Origin: Frigoribacterium sp. MEB024
GTDB lineage: Bacteria; Actinomycetota; Actinomycetes; Actinomycetales; Microbacteriaceae
Assembly (NCBI RefSeq): GCF_000878135.1
Contig: NZ_JXQZ01000032.1
Coordinates: forward strand, 124,001-188,000
Reading direction: 5' to 3'
Length of the DNA stretch: 64,000 nt
The translations under genes and the position numbers were made by a program. The notes beneath the pieces were generated by a model. It had not been told where the DNA came from and ran no database searches. It saw nothing but the letters and a program-made list of their open reading frames with translations. This document shows, piece by piece, positions 1-7,054 of this stretch (its first letter is position 1; each line of letters opens with the position of its first letter).

Positions 1-144
1 CGACGTGCCGGGGGCACCTGGGTCGTGCGCCGGTCCCTGCTGCCGCAGGTCCTGCGGCACGGGCCCGAACTCGGCGACCGCACGAGCATCTCGGACGTCT
101 TCGAGGTGCGGGCGCGGTTGCAGCAGGCCATCCGGTTCGTCTGA
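1..144 (+). CDS. C-terminal fragment of an unidentified protein
   Basis: An open frame enters from the left edge in frame 1 and ends at the TGA at 142-144, giving 47 residues that finish in 'ARLQQAIRFV'. The codons have G or C in almost every third position, as in the real genes nearby, so I read it as the 3' end of a genuine gene. No family motif is visible in so short a tail and I do not assign a function. A longer open frame from position 5 in another phase has poor codon use and overlaps the VOC gene; it is a shadow. Confidence 0.55.
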   Translation, partial: RRAGGTWVVRRSLLPQVLRHGPELGDRTSISDVFEVRARLQQAIRFV

Positions 145-231
145 CGGGGGCTGGTGCCCGGGGCCGTCAGGGTCCACGCTGGGCAGGACGCCGGCGTCCG
201 TCGGCCGTCCCGTGCCAGAGAGGGGCCACCC

Positions 232-618
232 GTGTTCCGTCCGCAGTCCGGCTACTCGGGGTTCAGCGTCGACGACGTGCCGGCCGCCGAGTCTTTCTAC
301 CGCGACGTCCTCGGCCTCGAGACCGAGGTCCTCGTCGACGGTCAGATGTTCCGCCTGCGTCTGCCGGGAGGCGCGGCGTGGGTCTTCGTCTACGGCAAGC
401 CCGACCACGTCCCCGCGTCGTACACCGTCCTCAACCTCGTCGTCGACGACGTCGACGCCGCCCTCGACGAACTGGCCGAGCTCGGTCTCGAACCGCAGCA
501 CCTCGGCGGCCACTCCGACGAGCGTGGTGTGATGCGCGGGCGCAGCGTGGGGCGGGGCCCGGACATCGCCTGGTTCACGGACCCGGCCGGCAACGTCTTC
601 TCCGTGCAGCAGCCCTGA
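232..618 (+). CDS. VOC-superfamily (glyoxalase/bleomycin-resistance-like) protein
   Basis: A 128-residue single-domain protein of the vicinal oxygen chelate fold. It begins 'SGFSVDDVPAAESFYRDVLG', the usual first beta-strand and helix ('D...A..FY..VLGL') of this family, and ends 'AWFTDPAGNVFSVQQP', the typical 'DP.GN...' close. Members bind a metal and act as lyases, dioxygenases or resistance proteins; the substrate cannot be read from sequence. I chose GTG 232, preceded by the purine-rich AGAGAGGGG, over GTG 154, because residues before it do not look like the fold. It appears monocistronic, with an 11-bp stem terminator at 671-703. Confidence 0.85.
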   Translation: MFRPQSGYSGFSVDDVPAAESFYRDVLGLETEVLVDGQMFRLRLPGGAAWVFVYGKPDHVPASYTVLNLVVDDVDAALDELAELGLEPQHLGGHSDERGVMRGRSVGRGPDIAWFTDPAGNVFSVQQP

Positions 619-670
619 CCCGCTCGACCCGACACGGGACCCGAGGAGGCGCGGTGCCGGTACCGGGGGA

Positions 671-703
671 GGGCTGGCCCGACATCGGGTCGCGGGCCAG
701 CCC
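671..703 (+). terminator. Hairpin terminator after the VOC gene
   Basis: Perfect 11-bp stem: GGGCTGGCCCG at 671-681 pairs with CGGGCCAGCCC at 693-703 across an 11-nt loop. There is no U-tract, as is common in high-GC actinobacteria. Confidence 0.6.
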
Positions 704-827
704 CATGCATGCCTTCGGAGCTCCCGCCTCGTCGGTTTGGTCGCCCGCCACCGGGCCGAACGGTCGACGTGACGTCCTGTGCTCGACGCGGGCACCGCCT
801 CCTCGTCCCTGTGGCAAGCTCGACCGT

Positions 828-1811
828 GTGAACACGCAGGAGCCCGCGGACGGCTGGGTCGAGGCCCCCGACGGACGTCGGTTCTGGGGCCGCGCCGGGG
901 CCGCGGGTCTGCTCGTCGTCGACCCCGACGACCGGGTGCTGCTGCAGCACCGGGCCGACTGGAGCCACTTCGGCGGCACCTGGGGGCTTCCCGGCGGAGC
1001 CCGCCATCACGGCGAGAGCGCGGTCGACGGCGCCCTGCGCGAGAGCGGTGAAGAGGCCGCCGTGCCGCGCGACGCGTTGCGGTTGCTGTTCGCCGCCGAG
1101 CTCGACCTCGGCTTCTGGTCGTACACGACCGTCGTCGCCCGCGCCGTGCGTCCGTTCGACCCCGTGGTCTCGGACGCCGAGAGCATCGCCCTGGGTTGGG
1201 TGCCGGCCGACGAGGTGGCCGGTCTCCCGCTTCACCCCGGGTTCGCCGCCTCGTGGCCGAGGCTCCGAGCCGAGCTCGAGAGCGAGGTGCACGTCGTCGT
1301 GGACGTCGCGAACGTCCTCGGCTCCCGACCCGACGGCTGGTGGCGCGACCGCGTCGGTGCCACGAACCGGTTCCTTGACGCCCTCTCGCGGGGCACCCGT
1401 GACGGCGTGGCCGAGTCGCTCGTCTCGCCCGACGGCAGAGGGGACGACCCGCCGGTCGTCGCGAGTGGACCGGACCGGAGCGCGTCCCCGACGGACGTCG
1501 CGGCGTTCGCGAGCGAGTCCGCCGCCGAGCCTCCCGGGGCGCCCACCTGGCGATGGCCGGAGACGACCGCCGTCGTCGAGGGCGATGCTCGGGCCGTCGG
1601 CGACACGTTCCCCGGCCTGACCGTCGTCCGTGCCGAGGCCGACGGTGATTCGGCGATCGTGGCCCGGGTGCGCTCCCTGCGCGACGTGTCCGGCCCGGCG
1701 CCCCGCATCGTCGTCGTCACCGCCGACCGAGGCCTCACCGACCGGGTCGCCGCCGTCGGGGCGACCGTCGTGCGTCCGGGCGTCTTCCGCCGGGCCGTCG
1801 GCCTCGACTGA
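828..1811 (+). CDS. Nudix hydrolase fused to a C-terminal NYN/PIN-like domain
   Basis: A 327-residue two-domain protein. Residues about 18-150 are a Nudix hydrolase: the Nudix box at 57-79 has the spacing G-x5-E-x7-RE-x2-EE, with the final Gly replaced by Ala. Nudix enzymes hydrolyse nucleoside diphosphates linked to another moiety. Residues about 154-327 begin 'VHVVVDVANVLGSR' and end with 'IVVVTADRGL' and 'GATVVRPGVF', the acidic strand ends expected of an NYN/PIN-type nuclease. The GTG at 828 is chosen because upstream residues are low-complexity and do not resemble Nudix. Nudix is about half of usual multi-domain length, so the tail is a real addition. The substrate of either half is unknown. 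Confidence 0.82.
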   Translation: MNTQEPADGWVEAPDGRRFWGRAGAAGLLVVDPDDRVLLQHRADWSHFGGTWGLPGGARHHGESAVDGALRESGEEAAVPRDALRLLFAAELDLGFWSYTTVVARAVRPFDPVVSDAESIALGWVPADEVAGLPLHPGFAASWPRLRAELESEVHVVVDVANVLGSRPDGWWRDRVGATNRFLDALSRGTRDGVAESLVSPDGRGDDPPVVASGPDRSASPTDVAAFASESAAEPPGAPTWRWPETTAVVEGDARAVGDTFPGLTVVRAEADGDSAIVARVRSLRDVSGPAPRIVVVTADRGLTDRVAAVGATVVRPGVFRRAVGLD

Positions 1812-1816
1812 CACCG

Positions 1817-1860
1817 ACGGACGGGTCCGCCCCACCGACCGGTGGAACGGGCCCGTCCGT
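1817..1860. terminator. Bidirectional hairpin between convergent Nudix and HtrA genes
   Basis: ACGGACGGG at 1817-1825 pairs perfectly with CCCGTCCGT at 1852-1860, and a small inner stem CCACC/GGTGG lies at 1832-1845. It sits in the 62-bp gap between the two convergent stop codons and can serve both. Confidence 0.6.
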
Positions 1861-1873
1861 CCTGGCTCTCGGT

Positions 1874-3364
1874 TCAGGCGGCGGGGCCGTCGCCCAGCGT
1901 GACGGTCGCGGTGTGGGACGTGCCAGCCGTGTCGGTCCAGGTGACCGAGACCTGGTCACCCGAGTCGTGCGCCTGGATCGCGGCCGTGAGTGCGGACGAG
2001 TCCGCCACGGCCGTCCCGTCGATCGCGGTGATCACGTCGCCGGCGACGAGTCCGGCCGAGGCTGCCGCGCTGCCCTGGACGGTGCCGGCGATCGTGACCC
2101 CGCCCGCGGTGCCGGTCGCCGTGCTCGAGATCTGGGCGCCGAGGAAGGCAGGCAGGCCGATCTGCACGGTGGAGCTGCCCGTTCCCGACTGGATCTGCTT
2201 GGCGATCGACAGAGCGTGGTCGATCGGGATGGCGTACCCGGTGATGGTCGACGAGCCCTGTGAGGCCGCCGTCACGATGCCGACGACGTCGCCGTCGCCG
2301 TCGCGGAGCGGGCCGCCGGAGTCACCCGAGACCACGTCGGCGTCGACCTCGATGAGGCCCGACAGCGACTCGGTGCCCGAGCCGGACTCGCTCTGGACCG
2401 TGATCGACTGGTCCGTGCCGAGGACCGTGCCCTGGGCGGTGACCAGGTCGCCCGTGCCCTCGGCGTTGCCCGTCGAGTGGACGACGTCCCCCGTGGCGAC
2501 GTCGCCGGACGCGTCGAAGCTCACCGGGGTGAGGCCGGTCGCGTCCTGCAGCTTCAGCACCGCCACGTCGTTCGTGGCGTCCGTCCCCACGACGTCGGCC
2601 GTGTACGTCTCGCCCGTCGACTCGACGGTGACCTGGATGCTGGTGGCGCCCTGGACGACGTGGTTGTTCGTCAGGATGAGTCCGCCCGAGGTCAGGATCA
2701 TGCCCGTGCCCGCGGACTTGTACGAGGCGTCGTAGTTCAGGGTCGAGACGATGGTGACGACGCCGGCCTTCTCCTCGTCGGTCGCCGCCGTCGCGCTGGT
2801 CTGGGTCGAGGTGCCCTGCTGTGACGATCCGTCCTGCGGGGTCGAGCCGCCGAACGGGGACGTCGAGCCGCTCGACCCGCTGCCCGGCTGCGTCAGCTGT
2901 GGCAGCAGCTCGAGGGCCTGGCGCTCGCTCGCGGCCTGTGCCGCCGCGGTTCCGGCCGAGCGACCGGCGGCGTAGGCGCCGCCACCCGCTGCACCCGCGA
3001 CGATGACGACGGCCGCCGCCGCACCGGTGAGGGCGAGCCACTTCTTCGAGCGACGGGGCTTGGGGGCGCCACCGAAGGCCGGGGGCACCGTGCCCCGCGC
3101 GCCGTCGCCACCGGCCGCCGTCGAGGAGCCCGACGTGGCGTCGTACGACTGGTGCGAGTCGTCCTGGGCCATCCAGGTCGGTGCCGCCGACACGTAGCGC
3201 GCGTCGGACGCGCCGGTGACGTGGGGGAGGGTGCGCGCCTCGGCGGGCTGCGCGGTGGCCTTCTCGGCGTTCTCCCCGGCCTGCTGCTCGGTCGACGCGG
3301 AGGGCGTCACGGGCGTGGCGTCGTTCGGGGTGCCGGTCGTGGTGTCGCCGTCTCGGTCGTTCAT
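1874..3364 (-). CDS. HtrA/DegP-like membrane-anchored serine protease with PDZ domain
   Basis: A 496-residue trypsin-like protease. A long Ala/Pro/Thr-rich cytoplasmic tail (1-108) precedes one membrane segment (about 109-134). The extracytoplasmic protease has the full triad: His235 in 'LTNNHVV', Asp266 in 'TNDVAVL' and Ser349 in 'SGDSGGPL'. A PDZ domain follows (about 405-490; 'GLVAGDVITAIDGTAV'). This is the layout of actinobacterial PepD/HtrA quality-control proteases that degrade or refold damaged envelope proteins. It is transcribed alone, divergently from garA, with 232 bp between them. ATG 3364 is the only start that keeps the acidic tail; no truncation is seen. Confidence 0.92.
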   Translation of the reverse strand: MNDRDGDTTTGTPNDATPVTPSASTEQQAGENAEKATAQPAEARTLPHVTGASDARYVSAAPTWMAQDDSHQSYDATSGSSTAAGGDGARGTVPPAFGGAPKPRRSKKWLALTGAAAAVVIVAGAAGGGAYAAGRSAGTAAAQAASERQALELLPQLTQPGSGSSGSTSPFGGSTPQDGSSQQGTSTQTSATAATDEEKAGVVTIVSTLNYDASYKSAGTGMILTSGGLILTNNHVVQGATSIQVTVESTGETYTADVVGTDATNDVAVLKLQDATGLTPVSFDASGDVATGDVVHSTGNAEGTGDLVTAQGTVLGTDQSITVQSESGSGTESLSGLIEVDADVVSGDSGGPLRDGDGDVVGIVTAASQGSSTITGYAIPIDHALSIAKQIQSGTGSSTVQIGLPAFLGAQISSTATGTAGGVTIAGTVQGSAAASAGLVAGDVITAIDGTAVADSSALTAAIQAHDSGDQVSVTWTDTAGTSHTATVTLGDGPAA

Positions 3365-3568
3365 GGTGTGCCTCCTGTGGCGGTGGTGGTGACGATGGGT
3401 CCATGGAACGGTGCGACCCCAAGAGATGCCTATGACCAGACCCTGAGGCGGTGGGGAGTCCCATGAGGAGGCGCGGTGAACGATGTCGAGATCGTCTCAC
3501 CACCATCGGCACCGCCATCCGCGCGGGCGGTCGCCGAAATCGGTTCCCGACGAGGGTCGGAGTTCCGA

Positions 3569-3574
3569 TACGCT
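3569..3574 (+). promoter_or_regulatory. Probable -10 box for garA
   Basis: TACGCT fits the actinobacterial TANNNT -10 pattern. It lies 22 nt before the ATG and just ahead of a strong ribosome-binding site, AAAGGAGG (3583-3590). No clear -35 is visible. Confidence 0.4.
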
Positions 3575-3596
3575 GGGACGCCAAAGGAGGTCCACG

Positions 3597-4085
3597 ATGG
3601 CAGAGCCCGCCAACCCGGCACCCGGCGAGCAGGACCGCGCTCCCGGCGCCCCTCGCGAGGTCGACACGACCCTCAGCTTCAATGAAGAGTTCCAGGCGCA
3701 ACTGGCTGCCCTCGAGGGAGGCGTGTCCACCGACGAGCGTGACGCCGTCGCCGCCCTGCCTTCGGGTTCTGCGCTGCTCGTGGTCCGCCGCGGCCCCAAC
3801 ATCGGCGCACGATTCCTCCTCGACTCCGACGTCACCATCGCCGGGCGTCACCCCGAGGCCGGCATCTTCCTCGACGACGTGACGGTCAGCCGCAAGCACG
3901 CCGAGTTCCGCCGCGAGGGCATCAGTTTCAGCGTGCGCGATCTCGGGTCGCTGAACGGCACCTACTTCGACGGTGTCCGCATCGACGAGGCCCGGCTCTC
4001 CGACGGGGCCGAGGTCCAGGTCGGCAAGTTCCGCCTCACGTTCTACGCATCGCGGGTCGATCTCGCGAACCTGGCGATCAAGTAG
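3597..4085 (+). CDS. garA: FHA-domain regulator of the GarA/OdhI type
   Basis: A 162-residue protein, matching the length of mycobacterial GarA. An N-terminal 'VDTTLSF' carries the Thr-Thr pair (24-25) that in GarA/OdhI is phosphorylated by PknB/PknG-type kinases. A forkhead-associated domain occupies about 60-150, with key residues G83-R84, S98-R99, H101 and N120-G121. In the family, the unphosphorylated form binds and inhibits 2-oxoglutarate dehydrogenase and related enzymes, controlling TCA flux; phosphorylation makes the FHA bind its own tail and releases them. The start is ATG 3597 with AAAGGAGG. It is followed after 2 bp by ftsR, so the two are probably one operon. Confidence 0.93.
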   Translation: MAEPANPAPGEQDRAPGAPREVDTTLSFNEEFQAQLAALEGGVSTDERDAVAALPSGSALLVVRRGPNIGARFLLDSDVTIAGRHPEAGIFLDDVTVSRKHAEFRREGISFSVRDLGSLNGTYFDGVRIDEARLSDGAEVQVGKFRLTFYASRVDLANLAIK

Positions 4086-4087
4086 TC

Positions 4088-4786
4088 GTGCCCCGCACCG
4101 CCGTCGCCCGGTCGTCGCAGACCGGGCCGTCCGACCTGTTGACGATCGGGCAGGTCCTCTCACGGCTCAAGCCCGAGTTCCCCGACCTGTCGAACAGCAA
4201 GCTGCGCTTCCTCGAAGAGCGCGAGTTGGTCACCCCGGTGCGCACCCCGTCCGGCTACCGCAAGTTCTCGCCGGCAGACGTCGAGCGGCTCCGTTTCATC
4301 CTCGGGCTCCAGCGCGACCACTACCTGCCGCTCAAGGTCATCCGTCAGCATCTCGCCGACCTCGACGCCGGTCGCCCGGCAGCGCTCCCGTCCGGGGCGG
4401 CGCCCGTCTCGATCCTGACGCACGGTCGTCGGCTCGGTCGCGACGAGTTGCTCCGCGAGACCGGGGCGTCGCCCGCCCTGCTCGACGAGGCCGTCTCGGC
4501 GTCGCTCCTGCCGCCTGCGGGTCGTTACGGTGACGAATCGGTCTCGGTGCTGTCGGCCCTGGTCGAACTGGGCAGGTCGGGCATCGAACCTCGACACCTG
4601 CGGACGGTCCGTGCGTCGGTCGACCGCGAACTCGGCCTCATCGAGACGGCACTCGCGCCGTTGGCGCGCAAGCACGACGCGGCGTCCCGGGCCCGGGTCG
4701 CCGAGCTCTCCCGCGAGCTCGCGGCGCAGATCGACGTCGTCCGGTCGGGGCTCGTCCGATCGGCTCTGGGGCGTCTCGACGCCTAG
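4088..4786 (+). CDS. ftsR: MerR-family regulator FtsR (Rv1828-like)
   Basis: A 232-residue MerR-type DNA-binding protein. The winged helix-turn-helix is near the N-terminus ('LTIGQVLSRLKPEFPDLS', then 'KLRFLEERELVTP' and 'GYRKFSPADVERLRFI'), followed by an effector-less helical C-terminal domain. It corresponds to Rv1828 and Corynebacterium glutamicum FtsR, which activates ftsZ. GTG 4088 lies 2 bp after garA, the same order as in mycobacteria. Within this window ftsZ has a palindrome in its leader (32781-32813) that would be a natural FtsR target; that link is inference. Confidence 0.88.
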   Translation: MPRTAVARSSQTGPSDLLTIGQVLSRLKPEFPDLSNSKLRFLEERELVTPVRTPSGYRKFSPADVERLRFILGLQRDHYLPLKVIRQHLADLDAGRPAALPSGAAPVSILTHGRRLGRDELLRETGASPALLDEAVSASLLPPAGRYGDESVSVLSALVELGRSGIEPRHLRTVRASVDRELGLIETALAPLARKHDAASRARVAELSRELAAQIDVVRSGLVRSALGRLDA

Positions 4787-4881
4787 ACGTCCTCGCTCCG
4801 GGCGAATATCCTCGACACGCCGACCCGTCGGAGCGAATGTCGCCCAGGCAGCTCCCCGTTGTGGGTACCGTGAGTCTTGTA

Positions 4882-4908
4882 CAACCATCAACCCGATGTT
4901 GAACGTTG
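4882..4908. promoter_or_regulatory. Palindromic operator candidate upstream of the second MerR gene
   Basis: Four half-sites are arranged with exact symmetry: CAAC-N3-CAAC-N5-GTTG-N3-GTTG, centred at 4895 and ending 32 bp before the ATG. MerR dimers bind inverted repeats of this size. Autoregulation by the downstream MerR gene, or control by FtsR, are both possible. Confidence 0.55.
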
Positions 4909-4940
4909 AGCTCCGGAAGAAGAACGTGGAAGGCAACAGC

Positions 4941-5489
4941 ATGAGTGAGTCAGGTTCCCCCGAGGAATCCCGCTACGAGCTGGGTCTGCTCTTCACCGAC
5001 GGCCTGCCCGAACACGACGCCGACAGTGGCTACCGCGGCACCGTCGCGGCCAAGGCGGCCGGCATCAGCTACCGCCAGCTCGACTACTGGGCGCGCACCG
5101 AGCTGGTCGAGCCGACCATCCGCGGCGCCGCGGGCTCCGGCTCGCAACGCCTCTACGGTTTCCGCGACATCCTCGTCCTCAAGCTCGTCAAGCGCCTCCT
5201 CGACACGGGCATCTCGCTCCAGCAGATCCGGACGGCCGTCAACCAACTCCGCGAGGCCGGGGTGAACGACCTCGCCCAGACGACCCTGATGAGCGACGGA
5301 GCCAGTGTGTATCTGTGCACGTCGGACGACGAGGTCATCGACCTCGTCAGCCGCGGTCAGGGTGTGTTCGGCATCGCCGTCGGCAAGGTCCTCCGCGAGG
5401 TGGAGTCGAGTCTCGTCGAGATCGACAGCACGCCCGCCGCCGATCCCTCCGACGAGCTCGCCGCGCGACGCGGCACCCGCGCCAGCTGA
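4941..5489 (+). CDS. MerR-family transcriptional regulator (Rv1830-like)
   Basis: A 182-residue protein with an N-terminal MerR-type winged helix ('YRGTVAAKAAGISYRQLDYW', then 'GSQRLYGFRDILVLKLVKRL') and a coiled helical region ('GISLQQIRTAVNQLREAGV'). It matches the second MerR gene that follows Rv1828/Rv1829 in mycobacteria; the intervening bifunctional nuclease gene (Rv1829) is absent here. I chose ATG 4941, preceded by GGAAGG; a longer ATG 15 codons upstream is possible but would overlap the palindrome spacing. The ligand is unknown. The gene is probably monocistronic, ending at the long stem at 5519-5562. Confidence 0.87.
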   Translation: MSESGSPEESRYELGLLFTDGLPEHDADSGYRGTVAAKAAGISYRQLDYWARTELVEPTIRGAAGSGSQRLYGFRDILVLKLVKRLLDTGISLQQIRTAVNQLREAGVNDLAQTTLMSDGASVYLCTSDDEVIDLVSRGQGVFGIAVGKVLREVESSLVEIDSTPAADPSDELAARRGTRAS

Positions 5490-5518
5490 TCAGCCCCCGA
5501 CCGTGAGACGCGGTCGTG

Positions 5519-5562
5519 GACGACGAAGGCCCCGCACGATGTCGTGCGGGGCCTTCGTCGTC
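5519..5562. terminator. Strong bidirectional terminator
   Basis: A 21-bp perfect inverted repeat (5519-5539 with 5542-5562; core AAGGCCCCGCACGA) lies between the convergent merR and parA genes. It is one of the longest perfect stems in the window. Confidence 0.85.
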
Positions 5563-5583
5563 GCGTCAGGGACGGGTGCCGGT

Positions 5584-6396
5584 TCAGTGGGCAGCAGGCT
5601 CGGCGTAGTCGCCGATCTTGGCCGTCCGCATGATGCGCTCGAGCAGCTGGTCGAAGTTGCGGGCCATCTCTTGTGCGCTCTCGCCGGGCCAGGCGTGGAG
5701 AGGCTTGGCCGCGCCCTGGGCCTGCTGCAGCGACGTGCGCTCGGGCAGCTGGGGCGACAGGACCAGGGGGCCGAACATGTCGCGTAGCTCCTTGATGCGG
5801 AACTGGTGCTCCAAGGACTGCACGCGGGCGCGGTTGACGATGATGCCGAGGGGCTGGAGGCGCGGTGAGAGGCCCCGTCGGATCTCCTCGATCGCACGGA
5901 GGGCCCGGTCGGCGGCGGCCACGCTGAACAGACCCGGTTCGGTGACGACCGTCACGCGATCGGAGGCCGCCCAGGCGGTACGGGTGAGGGCGTTGAGGGA
6001 CGGGGCGCAGTCGATCAGGACGAGGTCGTAGTCGGCCTCGACGTTGGCCAGGGCCTCTTCGAGCTTCCAGATGTCACGGATCGACGGGTGCGGACCGTCG
6101 AAGTTGATGGCCGAGGGGCTGCCGATCATGACGTCGACCTTGCCCTGACGGCCCTTCGTCCAGCCGCTGGGAGCGATCGCCGCACGGACCGTCTTCTCTT
6201 TCGGCGACGCGAGGACGTCCGCGACGTTGAGGTGACCCGAGACGGTGATGTCGAGGCCGGTCGAGACGTCGGACTGGGGATCGAGGTCGACGACGAGGGT
6301 CCTGAGACCCTTGGCGAAGGCGGCCGACGTGAGTCCGAGCGTCACCGTCGTCTTGCCGACGCCCCCTTTGAGAGAGCTGACGCTGAGTACATGCAC
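5584..6396 (-). CDS. ParA-family ATPase, orphan (no ParB adjacent)
   Basis: A 270-residue deviant-Walker ATPase. The N-terminus 'SSLKGGVGKTTVTLG' is the ParA/MinD P-loop with its signature lysine, followed by 'LVVDLDPQSDVSTG' (switch I region) and 'LVLIDCAPSLNALT' (Walker B). ParA proteins form ATP-dependent dimers on DNA or membrane and position chromosomes, plasmids or large complexes. No parB or parS-like neighbour is present, so this is a cargo-positioning or polar-assembly ParA rather than the main chromosome-segregation copy; that is inference. It is divergent from def and has an inverted repeat in its promoter region. Confidence 0.9.
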   Translation of the reverse strand: MHVLSVSSLKGGVGKTTVTLGLTSAAFAKGLRTLVVDLDPQSDVSTGLDITVSGHLNVADVLASPKEKTVRAAIAPSGWTKGRQGKVDVMIGSPSAINFDGPHPSIRDIWKLEEALANVEADYDLVLIDCAPSLNALTRTAWAASDRVTVVTEPGLFSVAAADRALRAIEEIRRGLSPRLQPLGIIVNRARVQSLEHQFRIKELRDMFGPLVLSPQLPERTSLQQAQGAAKPLHAWPGESAQEMARNFDQLLERIMRTAKIGDYAEPAAH

Positions 6397-6418
6397 GACA
6401 CAGACGATACCTTCACTA

Positions 6419-6437
6419 CTGTTGAATCACCCAACAG
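6419..6437. promoter_or_regulatory. Inverted repeat in the parA-def promoter region
   Basis: CTGTTG-N7-CAACAG, perfect 6-bp arms, lies 23 bp upstream of the parA start in the only A+T-rich patch of this gap. The GTTG/CAAC half-sites resemble those of the palindrome at 4882-4908. Confidence 0.4.
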
Positions 6438-6556
6438 CCACGTCGATGCGGTGTGCGTCCGCTTCCGCGAAACGTCCGCGCCAGCCCGGCCGTCGACGTC
6501 GTGGTGTCGCGACGCGTCGTCCGCACCACATCCAGACCCACCCCAGGAGGCGCGCC

Positions 6557-7054
6557 GTGAGCGTGAGACCCATCCGCCTGTTCGGCGATCCCGTCCTTCG
6601 ATCGACGTCCGACCCCGTGACCATCGGTGACCCGCGCCTCGCGTCCCTGGTCGAAGATCTCCTCGACACCGTTCGCGAGCCGGGGCGGGCCGGGGTCGCG
6701 GCCGCCCAGATCGGGGTGTCGCTCCGGGCCTTCAGCTACAACGTCGACGGGCAGGTCGGTTACGTCCTGAACCCCGTCGTCGTCGAGATCTCGGGCGAGA
6801 AGACCCTGGTCGACGAAGGCTGTCTCTCGGTGCCCGGGTTCTGGTTCCCGACCCCGCGCCACGAGTACGCCCGGGTCGAGGGGGTCGACCTCGAGGGCCG
6901 CAAGATCGTGCTCGAGGGCACCGGGCTCATGGCCCAGGCCCTTCAACACGAGACGGACCATCTCGACGGCACGCTCTACGTGCTCACCCTCGAGCCCGAG
7001 ACGAAGCGCGAGGCCATGCGCGAGATCCGTTCCGCCGACTGGTGGCGGGCCTGA
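6557..7054 (+). CDS. def: Peptide deformylase
   Basis: A 165-residue enzyme that removes the formyl group from the N-terminal Met of new proteins, using a metal (usually Fe2+). All three motifs are present: 'GVAAAQIGVS' (motif 1, GxGxAAxQ with the first Gly shifted), 'DEGCLSVPG' (metal-binding Cys) and 'LQHETDHLDG' (HExxH, two His ligands and catalytic Glu). GTG 6557 is preceded by AGGAGG at 6545-6550, a strong ribosome site that is part of a copy of the window-wide GGAGGCGCG motif. Its TGA directly abuts the stop codon of the convergent acyl-CoA synthetase gene. Confidence 0.95.
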   Translation: MSVRPIRLFGDPVLRSTSDPVTIGDPRLASLVEDLLDTVREPGRAGVAAAQIGVSLRAFSYNVDGQVGYVLNPVVVEISGEKTLVDEGCLSVPGFWFPTPRHEYARVEGVDLEGRKIVLEGTGLMAQALQHETDHLDGTLYVLTLEPETKREAMREIRSADWWRA

